A DNA stretch of 64,000 nucleotides. It comes from Ceratopteris richardii (taxonomy: Eukaryota; Streptophyta; Polypodiopsida; Polypodiales; Pteridaceae). The stretch is from positions 198,437,260 through 198,501,259 of the forward strand of contig CM035414.1 of NCBI GenBank assembly GCA_020310875.1, given 5' to 3'. The notes below the pieces were generated by a model. The model was not told the DNA's origin. It was given only the letters and a program-made list of their open reading frames with translations, and made no database searches. Positions 12,350 to 23,209 of this stretch are shown here, in pieces; the stretch's first letter is position 1, and every line of letters starts with the position of its first letter. Position numbers and translations under genes: made by a program.

Positions 12350-12720
12350 GAGACAATCCTATGTGGTTAACCATAGACGATTAGTGGTTAATAATGTATC
12401 CCTAATTATCTTTAAAACGTAGGAAATCCCGGGCTGTGAGTGAAGATGAAGATGGTGGCTAACCATTGACGATTAGTGGTAAATGATATTTTTATTTAAT
12501 ATAAACAATTTTTAGTCGCATAAAGTTCTTGATATTTTGGGCAAAATGTAGTGTTCCTCCTTCTCAAAAGATAGTTCAGTTAGAGATGCTCATGAATTGC
12601 ACTCTTTCCATAGTGATGTGTGTGGTCGTATTGAGCCAGCTTCATTTGGAAACTACCTTTCCTTCTTGAATACCATTTCATTTTAACCCTCGTATTCTAT
12701 TATTGATAATCTCCACGTTC
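12350..12720. repeat. Non-coding dispersed repeat, first part of the 12.3-15.9 kb block
   Basis: Contains gaagatgaagatggtggct…gttaaccat.gacgattagtgg, a string that recurs near 13010, 15190, 15620, 40725 and 41740. Also contains ttttgggcaaaat.tagtgttcctccttctc (12535-12600), repeated at 15825-15900. No coding potential seen. Confidence 0.6.
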
Positions 12721-13100
12721 TTGTGTATTTTTCTTCATGATGCTTTCTTTTTTTGCTTCAATCATATCATTTTAGCATCGATTTAGAATTTCATTTGAAT
12801 CCTACATAATTGCATCCATGGAGGACATATTGGGTAACCTTCTTGAGGAATCTCATTTTGCCTCAGGCTTCATAGCATCCTGGATTCCATGTGTTATTCT
12901 AAACTACATTATGCATACGAATCTTCTACCCTAATGCTTCTACATGCATTGTAGGGATGGCTTCTCTAATGATGCAATAAAAGGTAAGTGAAGATGAAGA
13001 TGGTGGCTTCAAACAACACTGTGTCGTTAACCATTGGCGATTAGTGCTTAATTATATTTTTATTTAATATAAACAATTTTTTGTCGCATAAAGTTTTTGA
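12721..13100 (+). repeat. Dispersed non-coding repeat, copy 1
   Basis: A unit of about 380 bp running from cttgtgtatttttcttcatg through tggaggacatattgggtaac and tctacatgca.tgtagggatg to ttgtcgcataaag. Other copies: 14699-14960, 14961-15300, 15340-15740 and 41395-41780. Several end in gatgcaataaaaggt. No open frame is conserved between copies, and no terminal inverted repeats were found. Confidence 0.75.
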
Positions 13101-13784
13101 TCTCATAGATGCTTGACTCAAGAAATTTTACTGTCTTAGAAGATAGAATTCGAAAAATTAATTTTGAGTCACGACTTTGAGAATAACAGGTCAATGAACT
13201 TCTGGAAGGTCATGGACAATGCCATTGGGATCATTTGGATCCCGGTTAAAAAGGAAAAAAGATATTGCATCAACCTCTTCTATGTATCCCTAATTATCTT
13301 TAAGACCTAGGAAAAATCCGGGGCTGGAGAATGAAAGCAAACAATACAATTATCTGAAAGCATGCTGAATGAAGCTTTATGGAATTTCTATTATTTGATA
13401 TTGATGCTAGGTTTATTCTAGGTTTATTGAAAGGAAAGATCTTCTAAATATGATACGCGAAACAAACATCGAAAATGCGAAGAACGCAAGCATTTTGATC
13501 AAGTTATAAGCAAATATTGATTGTGTGTCTCACCCTTGACGAACAGGTCAATGTATTTATGGAAGTGCATGGAGAATGTCATTTAGAGCATTCGTACTCG
13601 GGGATTAATGCTTTAATTGAAAAGGGAAAAACAAGGAAATCAAACTGAAACGTGGTCGAAAATGCCAAGAACGCAAGCATTTTGATCAAGTTATAAACAA
13701 ATAACGAACGGGTCAACGTATTTATGGAAGTGCATGAGAATGCCTTAATGCCGTACTCGGGGATTAATGCTTTAATGCCGTCCA
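13101..13784. repeat. Repeat-bearing flank of the dead LRAT copy
   Basis: Holds two copies of ggtcaa.gtatttatggaagtgcatg.agaatgcc…tactcggggattaatgctt (13540-13625 and 13700-13780). A related copy lies at 40785-40900 beside the live LRAT locus. This shared flank is one of the reasons for treating the two regions as paralogous segments. Confidence 0.55.
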
Positions 13785-14170
13785 CTTGAAATTTGCTGCG
13801 AACGTAATCCACAGAACAAAGGGCATTAACTTGCCCACTCCTACCACCCTCTATTTGGTTCATCACAACGAGTCCCGTTTTACAGTATATCGCGAAATCC
13901 TCACAGTTGTTATGGAGGAGATCGTACCTTGCAAAGCCACTTTCGCAAAGGACTTCAGCCTGTACAACTGTGCATGTTCCACCTCGAAGGTGAACAACGA
14001 AAGTCATTTTGTCAACCCCATACTCAAATCTATATAATTTCCCTCCATTAAGAAACGAGTCAAGATCTGAGACCCTGACACCATTGTTGTTCTCCGCATT
14101 TGGGCCTCATCCTGAACAACGAAAGGAGTTCTGTGGGACAAAGCTACTGAGGACTTTGTGCAGCAAAATG
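13785..14170 (-). pseudogene. LRAT-domain pseudogene, exon 2 remnant
   Basis: Reads on the minus strand as a damaged copy of exon 2 of the gene at 42352-43595. YDLLHNNCEDFAIYCKTGLV is kept, including the family's catalytic Cys, as are MTFVVHLRGGTC and QVNAL. At least three deletions separate it from the live copy: about 25 bp before the QVNAL region, about 30-40 bp after FVVHLRGGTCTVVQA, and about 40 bp before the HFAAQ-equivalent region. Similarity stops at about 14170, and exon 1 and the splice acceptor are missing. It is a dead paralogue and may help date the segment duplication. Confidence 0.88.
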
Positions 14171-14698
14171 TATTACTTTATTACTCGGAGCTCTAACCAC
14201 ATAATCACCATAACTCCACTCCCCTACCGATGTATATGGGTGCAGGACAACATAAAGGTTAGGCCATACTACGAAACTAGCATTGGTTTGTGACCCTCAT
14301 CACCCGACGAGTATAGCTCTGCCCACCTAATAGCCCATCGTCGTGCATTGACAACATATCTACGTGCACATATGTAGATGGCCGATATATGTACGCTCTA
14401 TCTGAATAACAATCTATCTGAAGGTAGGATTAGATGAGAGATAAAAAGCAGAAGTCAAAGAATCTCATTCGTCAAGTGTTCATGTACACTTGTATATACA
14501 GGTACGTAGTTGAAGACTTTCCTTCACTTTCCTAGGTCTATAGTCCTGAAATTTCTAATCCGCATCCTAATTCTACCCATATAAACTCAGTGTTTCATGT
14601 GTCACATGTAATCTCAATAGACATATAAAATCTTTCATATTATACGTAATTCTATTAACATTTCATCTTAATCCCTGTATTCGTTTATTGATAATCTA
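14171..14698. other. Intergenic, nothing recognised
   Basis: Beyond the break in the LRAT copy the sequence is AT-rich with no coding signal and no copy elsewhere in the window that I could find. Confidence 0.5.
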
Positions 14699-14960
14699 CA
14701 TGTTATTGTGTATTGTGTTTTACGATGCTTTCATATTTGGCTTCATTCATTTCATATTCGCATGGATTTAGAATCTCATTTCAATCCCGCATAATCGCAT
14801 CGATGGAGGACATATTGGGTAACTTTGAGGAATCTCATTTTGCCCCAGGCTTCTTTGCATCCTAGGACTACATGTATTATTCTAAACTACATCATGCATA
14901 TGAATCTCCTATCCTAATGCGTCTACATGCAATGTAGAGATGGCTTCTCTAATGATGCAA
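14699..14960 (+). repeat. Dispersed non-coding repeat, copy 2
   Basis: From tgtattgtgttttacgatg to aatgatgcaaaattttag. It joins directly to copy 3, so copies 2 to 4 form a loose tandem cluster. It lacks the trailing gaagatgaa.gtggtggctt part of copies 1, 3 and 4. Confidence 0.75.
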
Positions 14961-15300
14961 AATTTTAGCATGGATTTAGAATTTCATTTCAATCCTCCAT
15001 AATCGCAGCCATGCAGGACATATTGGGTCACCTTCTTGAGTAATCTCACTTTTCCTCAGGCTTCATAGCATCCTAGGACTACATGTATTATTCTAAACTA
15101 CATTATGCATATGAATCTTCTTTCCTAATGCTTCTACATGCAATGTAGGGATGCCTTCTCTAATAATGCAATAAAAGCTCAGTGAAGATGAAGGTGGTGT
15201 CTTCGGACAATCCTGTGTCGTTAACCATTGATGATTACTGGTTATTGATATTTTTATTTAACATAAACAATTTTTGTCGCATAAAATTTTAGATCATCTA
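14961..15300 (+). repeat. Dispersed non-coding repeat, copy 3
   Basis: Begins inside the unit at agcatggatttagaatttc and runs to ttgtcgcataaaatttt. Very close to copy 4 (15340-15740), which suggests local tandem duplication. Confidence 0.75.
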
Positions 15301-15339
15301 GATACTGTGAGTTTACTACACGTTATGGTCTACACGTTC

Positions 15340-15740
15340 TTGTGTATTTTTCTTCTTGATGCTTTCATATTTGGCTTCATTCATTCCATTTTAGCATGGA
15401 TTTAGAATTTCATTTAAATTTTCTATAATCCCATCAATGGAGGACATATTGAGTATAACCTTCTTGAGGAGTCTCATTTTGCCTCAGGTATAATAGCATC
15501 CTAGGACTACATGTATTATTCTAAACTACATTATGCATATGGATCTTCTATCCTAATGCTTCTACATGCAACGTAGGGATGGCTTCCCTAATGATGCAAT
15601 AAAAGGTGAGTGAAGATGAAGGTGGTGGCTTCAGACAATCATATGTTGTGAACCATTGATGATTAGTGGTTAATGATATTTTTATTTAACATAAACAATT
15701 TCTTGTCGCATAAAATCTTTGATCATCTAAATTTTCTGAG
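15340..15740 (+). repeat. Dispersed non-coding repeat, copy 4
   Basis: A full unit from gtgtatttttcttcttgatg to ttgtcgcataaaatct, followed by a gatcatctaa.tt.ctgag tail also seen after copy 3. Confidence 0.75.
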
Positions 15741-16960
15741 TTCACTACACCTCATCGAGATCTAAATTCGCATCCTCTATGCCCAAGCTTGAAGCTCCTT
15801 CTAAACATGTTTCTTAAAGCTATATTTTGGGCAAAATCTAGTGTTCCTCCTTCTCAAAAGATAGTTCAGTTAGAGATGATCATGAATTGCACTATTTGCA
15901 TAAAAAATTAGAAATTTTATTCATCTAACATAGGAGAAAAAGGAAAGGACAAAGTATCTAGCGATTAACTTGGATTCGTAACCTTCATTATTTACGAAAG
16001 ATCGAAATAAGCCTCTTTCATTTGATATTTAATATGTATATCAAGATGATTTTTTACTGTTTTCTTTGTCATTAGAATGAAATGTTGATGATTAAGATTG
16101 ATGTTGCATCTCAATTTCTTATTTAATTCCACCATAATCCTTTCGCTTAGGATCAGTTGTACATGGTTCAATGTCATTCTATTTTATGAGAATTCATGGA
16201 TTGGTGACATTGTCAAATGCATCGACCTTTCTATGATATTGGGTTTTTTTTGTCATCTCACTTATTTCTGAAATTTCTCTAGAGTACTAATTCTTCTTAA
16301 GACTCATGTGAGTATGCGAGTGAAATGTATGCTAAAAGATAACACTCTTTCATGTGAACAACCTATCTCTCTAATTTATGTACTATATTTATTTTTTAAA
16401 AATTAATATTGATTCTTCTTAGAAGAATCCCATTATGAATTACTCACATATATCAAACACATTGGAAAAACCATAAAATAACGAAAAAAAATCTTAAAAC
16501 CTTCAAAAAAATAAAACTTTCTTCATCTAAGATGGGAGAAAAGGAGACAAAAGAGAGAATGAAGGGGAAAAATGAAGAAAAGGGAAATGGAAAAGGGGAG
16601 ATTTCAAATGAGCACACGGAATAATCATAAAGAGGATTTTGTTGCATTACATAAACGGATGCAAAGGGAAACGAAAGGATCAAAAGAAACATCTTCACGG
16701 AGATAAAAGAAACAAAGTGTCGGTGCATAATTGGGCAATGATTATAGGGTGTTTTATGCTTTGGTTAACAAGAAATGTGAATGGACATTGTAGGAAGTGA
16801 TGAGGTGTCTTGTCTTCCACATGCAAAAGAAATTTACCTCTAGATTGCATGGCCATTATATAAACACACACGGTTGTATACGAGATATGCTTTGTGGAGA
16901 TTTATTATGTCTTCAATTGCATGGATGAACATTTCATGTTAGGTTAGAATGAACTTGCGT
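15741..16960. other. Intergenic, mostly unrecognised
   Basis: 15825-15900 repeats 12535-12600. The rest is AT-rich with purine/pyrimidine-biased stretches (for example 16480-16700, aaaagggg-type). The minus-strand frames at 15992-16177 and 16453-16728 are low-complexity Phe/Ser-rich translations and are not supported as genes. Confidence 0.5.
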
Positions 16961-17400
16961 TTAAGTGTTTTTCTTTATATGGTACGAGGCTAGAACTAAA
17001 GTTTGAGCTTCTCAACATTTTCACCCAAAGAGTAGAGACTCAAAGTTAAATTTGAGCCTCTCAAGTCAAATCCAATATTATTTAGAGGTTCAATTTTAAG
17101 TTTGATTCTTCACTTTTTCTAGTGGAAGAGTTGAGAGACTCACTTATTTTTGTGCCTCCCTCGATCAGAGGTCAATGTCAATTAGACTTGATAGGCTTAA
17201 GTTTAAGTTTGATCCTCTATATTTTTTGGTTGTAGGACTAGGAGGCTTGAATTTAAGTTCGAGCCTCTTTAAATCAAATCGCAATGAAGATTTAACATGA
17301 GAGCTCGAATTTGATTTTGAGGGTTTACTCTTTTGGGTGGAAAAGATGAGACTCTTAGCTTGTTAGTACATGAATAGGATATACCATAAAAACTTGTTAG
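16960..17400. repeat. Palindromic-module repeat array 1
   Basis: Made of short modules with half-site gaggctyraa.tt followed by its near mirror aagtt.gagcctc, separated by 40-50 bp spacers such as ttttccacccaaaagagtaga. Collinear with 44440-44710: both carry ctccctcgatcagaggtcaa and ctttactcttttgggy.gaaa. No open frame. Confidence 0.7.
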
Positions 17401-18589
17401 TATAAAATAATCAATGATGCCTCTTATGTAACTTGAGTTCCAAGTTGAACCCTAAAACACTTTTTGTGCATGACATTGGTCATGATGCAAAGGACTTGCT
17501 GATAACCTCCAACTTTCACTTGCAATGTTGTGTTGTAATTTCATGAAAACATTTCTAATAGTCAAACTCTTGCAAAAGTTGTTTGAAGAAAAGCAAGTGA
17601 GTATTATTCCAACTAGTCAACATGCATAGAACCACTAATATGACATGTACCTTTTAAGAAATTACTATTAGATCTATAGTGGGACTTTTCCATCACTACT
17701 GTACTAGAATCTTGACTGATAAAAATCGATACATCAAAATTCTCCATATGACAATACAACATGTAATATTTCAATGAATAAAATGAGCACAATTTAAAGA
17801 AACAAACAACATCTGAATGTAGAATGTACATTACCTTTCACTATTCCAAGTCATTGATGATTAGTATCTTTAATATGAATTTGAGCCTATCACCAAAAAA
17901 TGTAGAAAAAAGATAAACATATATAAAATCAAATTCAAAAGGGATATGAAAAGAAAACTAGTAGAGGTAGATTTTATTCTAGAAGAAGAACATTGATTTT
18001 TCAAGCCTCTATAGATTAAAAATTTATTTATTTATTGTTTTGTAGAAACAGAAGCATATGTATATGAGTTCTTCATAAACTAAGGATATGATTTCTTCAT
18101 TGACTCCTTAGTCATGGTTGCATGCTAAACATACCTAGGCATATTTTCTTTTATGTGTAAGTACTATGTGGCAATATCAATCATGTACTCTTTATAATTC
18201 ATGTTCCTAATGAATAACTTCTATAATCATAGAGAAATGCTTCCACACACATTTTCCTATCCATACTATGTAATATTGGTGTCATTCTTTTGAAAAGAAG
18301 CAGAAGTAAGAGAAACTATTAACAATTTAAAGTGCTTCAAAATCATTTTTTATTCACAAAGATGGACGGATTTGATGATGTGTAAAGTGGAATCTCTCTC
18401 TTTTTCTTTTACAGAAGAGAGAGATGACCATATATGGGCCTAAAAAAAGCCTAGTATTGCCTACTAAAAAGTGCTCTATTAAATGCACTTTTTTCCCTCA
18501 AGCAAAAACAAGATTAGGCTCAATCCCTAAAACTTAGGAATCCTTACAAGGCCCATGCAGGGATCATTTTTTCCCCTAATGAGCTTAAG
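17401..18589. other. Intergenic, nothing recognised
   Basis: AT-rich, without conserved coding frames or repeats found elsewhere in the window. The 17613-17831 minus-strand frame has no domain. A short gagagagat stretch near 18410 is not long enough to call a microsatellite. Confidence 0.45.
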
Positions 18590-18870
18590 TTGAAGCCTTC
18601 ACTCTTTTGGATGAACTTGCGTTCAAGCCTCTTTCTATCAAAGTTCAATGTATATTTGACTTGAGAGGCTCAAATTTGATTTTGCGATTCTACTCTTTTG
18701 GATGTAAAAGTTGAAAGGCTTGAACTTAAGTTTGAGCCTCTTAACTCTTCCACCTAAAGAGAAGAGGATCAAATTTAAGCTCAAATATCATAGCATATGA
18801 TAAAAAAGACTCAAATGTAAGTTGATTGAGAGGTGCAGACTTACATTCTAGCATCTATAACTTTTATCGA
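18590..18870. repeat. Palindromic-module repeat array 2
   Basis: Four or so modules of the gaggctcaaactt/aagttcgagcctc type, for example near 18715-18740, with the usual cttttgga.g.aaa and ttccacctaaag spacers. It looks like an isolated piece of the array seen at 23210-25080. Confidence 0.65.
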
Positions 18871-20249
18871 AAGAGCTAAGAGGCCCCAACAGTCACTACA
18901 GGTCAAAGAACACTACCCACATGTGAGAAAAGAAACATATGCCATAAATTGTGTCACAATGTCAATCAAGGCATAGATGTAAAATGAATAAGAACTACCA
19001 ACCACATCATAGATCATATGTAGCACAACCTAAAGTTTCTCCTAATGCAAAAGCAACAAAAAAGTGAGCAAACGTTATCGATCCTTAGTGATTCAAAGTT
19101 AATGCACTAGACTTTGGATATAATCAATAGCACTTCAAGCAATCCAAGAGGAAGGAGAGGCATTCCTTACTTCTATTTTGAAAGATATTGACTTGTGTCT
19201 AGCTCATGTGAAGATGATGACCATACAACCAAAGAAACTAGATGGGACCATACATGATTATGTAATCATTCTTGTTGAAGAGATAAATTTTGAATAATCA
19301 CATTTCCATTATGATAATGTACTTTTCATCATCTTTCTTACACATGCTCAAGTCCACATTGATCTATTCATATGTTCATAATTGTATCCACTTGCGTAAA
19401 GATGGTATGTGTGCAAAACAAATCCCTTAGAATCAAAACTAGTATTTGCATTGTTCAACTAGGTTATGCATATAATAAGGTCCATGAACCTAAAATTTGA
19501 AAGAAAGGAGTTTTATTGTCACGAACCACATCATATTCAAATGTCCTAGGAAGAAGGTACAAGTTGGGTTTAAGACTTCCATGATCACCATTCCACATCA
19601 AAAGATCTTCATTTGAGTCAGAAAAGGAGTACTATCCATCATGAGAATCATGCCCTTGATTCTTTAGCTAGATAAACTACAAACCCTTTCTAGTACCATC
19701 ATGGATATCCATCATCATCGTGTTCTAGTACAACATATAAAGAACTCTAAAAAGACCAATAAGTATGAAGATTCAATTTCCAAAAAATCTCATAGTTACA
19801 TAGCTAGTTCTCGTGGAACTTATCGCTTTGAGAGGGAGGTGATGTCATAAACACAAAGGAAACCATTGTAAAACCATATATTCTATGAAAATGTTTATAT
19901 ATCATGAACGGTTTGGATTTTGGATAAATGGATGCTACCATCACGTCCGGAACATGCAAAAACCCTAAGATTGACTTTTTATTGGTCTAATCCTGACATC
20001 TAGAGCCTTGGTAACCTCAAAAAGCACCAAAAAAGGGGCAGCCACAGAAACGCGGGATAGGCCTCTGCAAAACTAACCTTTCTTACACATGCTCAACTCC
20101 ACATTGATCTATATCATATGTTTACAATCATATGCACTCAAGTCAACATGCTATGTGTGCAGAGAAAATCATTTATGGTTATAAACTCATTTTTCCATTG
20201 GTAAATTGAGTTGAGCACATAATGAGTTTCATGGACCTTCAATTTGTAA
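18871..20249. repeat. Intergenic with one 180-bp direct duplication
   Basis: 19333-19510 and about 20078-20262 are diverged direct copies (ctttcttacacatgctcaa…, ending near catggacct). Between them a stretch near 20010-20075 resembles the left arm of the hairpin at 20250. No gene is visible. Confidence 0.5.
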
Positions 20250-20442
20250 TAATAAAGGTTCATATCCACTAGAAATAAACGTGCATGGCCTCAAAAGCAC
20301 AAAAAACGTTCATCCATAGAAACACACAATAGGCCTCTACAAAACTTTTGCGAAGACATATCCCATGTTTCTATGGCTCCTCTTTTTTGATACTTCTGAG
20401 GCCATGCAAGTTTAATTTTAGTGGATATGAAACTTTATTATT
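20250..20442. repeat. Foldback (hairpin) sequence
   Basis: Left arm 20250-20325 (aataaaggttcatatccact…ccatagaaacaca) and right arm 20366-20442 (tgtttctatgg…agtggatatgaaactttatt) are imperfect reverse complements of about 77 bp around a 40-bp loop. This is the shape of a MITE or foldback element, but I could not find a clear target-site duplication. Confidence 0.65.
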
Positions 20443-21289
20443 TAGATTTTTAGAGCCGTGGAACTTATTTCTAACAAGTCACTTACTCTACAGTGATCCA
20501 TGCATATACAACTTCTACAATGGGAGCTAGTATAGACAAACATAGTCACATGAGATAAAATAGTTTGCAAAATATTAAGGTTCTATGGGGAAATTCTATG
20601 GCACTAAAGGGCCTTTATTCTCACCTTAAATGGCATTCAAATTGGCAAAACTTTTATGCCCCACTTACCTCATGGCATCAATCACAAAGACCATTTATTA
20701 CCATAAATTTTCACATATAAAACTCGTCTAGCTTAGAAGTTAAGGTTCCATGGATGTTTGTATTCTCAAAGTGGTTTCTCCTCATAATGGGGGCCTTATA
20801 ACGTAGAGCACTATGGATCAATTGTGGTACTTGAGGAGTAAATATTGAGTATATCTAACATGAATGGTCTTTTTTAGTTATATCCTTTGTAATTTCAAAC
20901 TTCATAAATGATCATCTATTGAGAAAATTAACCAATAAAATGTCAGTTATTGTGAACTTGAACATACTCTATATAAAAGCGAAAATTGAATAATCACCAA
21001 GAGAAATTATAAATGCACAGTTGTAGACTACAAAAATGTGAGAATAGACATGTTTTCATTACAAATATCAAATCTTACAAAATCTACAAATTATTGGTAT
21101 CAATGATTATACAATTTGAAGGGCTTGCAAATGCAAGAACGCATCACAAAATTTGCGATGCTCATCCATGATGTAAAGTATTTCTAGACCAATTCTAGAT
21201 CATGAGGATTTTTAGATATCTTAGTAGGAGAGAAGGGATAAGAGAAGAAGGTTTATACAATATCTAACATGAATCGATTGTCCTACTTT
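20443..21289. other. Intergenic, nothing recognised
   Basis: AT-rich with no supported coding frames. It includes the 3' flank of the unidentified pseudogene that begins at about 21290 on the minus strand. Confidence 0.45.
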
Positions 21290-22720
21290 TTACAAGGTTC
21301 TTGAAAGTGCAAAAACCACGAGATACAATGAGTAGGGCCCAAGAAGTGACATTATCAGGTTGCAAAAGAACTATGACAATGAGAGTTCTGTTCCATCTTT
21401 GCTCCAATCTACAGAGACTTTCACTTTGTATTCCATTCTTCTACCCACCTGTAATCAATTTGCAAGAAATTGAAGTCATTAAAGTAAAATAAGCAATAAT
21501 GAAAAGATTACTTTAACAAAAGCACGAAACATTTCTCACCTTATGTCCTTGAATTTTGAATTTGGATTGAGTTAGTCCTTCAAACCCCATAATCATCAAG
21601 TGTTCTCTCATATTAGCCAAGGTTTAATGATTATTCACTAAAATAGTTTCTGTTTCCTTATTGGGCAATCTAAGCTTTATTTCAAATGAATGTAAAGATC
21701 CCTCTGAACTTTGAAATGGTATCCATTTGCCAATTTTGCACATCCAACGATCATAGTAGAATCTAATGTATAATGAACTACATTGTTTCAATTATGGAAT
21801 CCTATACATGTTCCATCTATTTTACAAAGATATTTATCACCGTTTTCAATTCATTGTATCAAACCCCAATCTGCACCAAGAAGACTTTCGACTTGCTCAT
21901 ATGTGATATCTTTACACATGAACATGGTGGAAGTCTCTTGGAATGAGAATCCTTGGAATAAATATACAAAACAATGAATGGGAAAAGACCAGTGCAAACT
22001 TACACACCTAGACACTTTTGTGAATTTCAAAGAGTTATGTATATCCATTACCATCTTCTGCTTCAAAGATGATACGGGCCGTATATCAGGTTTTGGCCAC
22101 TCCAAGCTAAGAAGAGAATGTACTTCAATTCTCTCTAACCTTCCAAAACCATTCATTGTAGAGGGTACAACATATCTATGTGTGTAAAAGAAAACTCTAT
22201 CATGGTAAAGTTGAGCAAGAGATATTTCTGGAAAGACTAGTGCACCAACATCTGCATGCAATGCCTGGAAAGTACCTGTAAGACTATGAAGTGTTGCTCT
22301 TCCACCAAAGTAGAAGGAAATATATATGAAACAAAGAAAAACATATCTAAATAGCTCAAAAATATATCCGACACAAGAGAACATAAAATATTGTAGAGTA
22401 ATACTTACAATTCATAGGATATCTCATTCTACTAGAGTTTTCAAGTTTCATAGTTGCCATTGTAAAAACATGTTGTACAATAGCAACCATCCCATTGTCT
22501 CTGTGCTTCTTGAAGCCAAGTAACTTTCCCTTCCAATGAAGATCTAAGCTTCCACGATCTCTAACTCGATGAGGGCAAACTCTAGACGGTTGCATGTACA
22601 CCCATGCACCTTTCGAGTACGCATGTGATAGCCACTATCCATTTGTGGCTTTGATATTGTGACATCTTAATGTGAGGATTTCATCTTTCGGTTGCCTAGA
22701 AGCTTTAGCTGTTGCCATTG
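21290..22720 (-). pseudogene. Unidentified multi-exon gene, broken
   Basis: Minus-strand blocks with gene-like sequence and plausible splice sites, in order. Exon block 1 is 22720-22411: it starts MATAKASRQPKDEILTLRCH, has an in-frame TAG at about codon 28, then continues RGSLDLHWKGKLLGFKKHRD to a gtaagtatt donor. Block 2 is about 22310-22005 (GTFQALHADVGALVFPEISL, YTHRYVVPSTMNGFGRLERI). Block 3, after a ttattccaag acceptor, is about 21948-21700 (YEQVESLLGADWGLIQ, then stops). Later blocks are about 21700-21545 (LRLPNKETETILVNNH, MREHLMIMGFEGLTQSKFKI) and 21445-21295 after an attacag acceptor. At least three internal stops and a frame change make it a pseudogene. I do not recognise the family; the sequence composition is protein-like and not of a transposon type I know. 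Confidence 0.5.
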
Positions 22721-23209
22721 AAGCTAAAGGTCTTCAAGCTAAAACATTAATTCGAGATAGGAGATGCAGGTAGGTTGGAGTGTAGAAACAGGAGCTTCAA
22801 TGGTGTGCTACAGAGTGAAAGTAGTGGGAAAAGATGACTTTTTGGGACCTAGGTATGAAAATGTGAGGTTTAGGAGGGAAATAACTCTTTTTTTAGTATT
22901 TTTGAAAAAACCCATATTTTTGAGCTCAAAACATGCACAGATTTTGAATTTGGGGTCAAAAATATGAGTTTTCTAACTTTTTAGAAATTTTGATTTTTTG
23001 GGCCCAAGTGAGTTACGAGATTCCTTCTCTCTCTAGAGGCAGCTCATTAAATAAGGGAGAAATATGTCCCCGCTTCCCCCTTTAGCCTAGTATTTTATAG
23101 GGCTTAAACTGTGGCCACCACCCTCTTCTGATTGGTTCATCACTAATCACTCCTTAATCTAAAAGGCCCATTCAAAGTTCATTTTTTCCCTAATGCTCGA
23201 GCCTAACAA
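22721..23209. other. Intergenic upstream of the broken gene
   Basis: Would hold the promoter of the unidentified minus-strand pseudogene. The plus-strand frame at 22764-22967 has no recognisable domain. A run of T and A with repeated ttttga-type words lies near 22880-23000. Confidence 0.4.

Noticed and set aside
13786-14037. Plus-strand frames over the LRAT copies (13786-14037, 14009-14293, 42511-42780, 42719-42943)
   Set aside because: Antisense shadows of LRAT exon 2 and its pseudogene.
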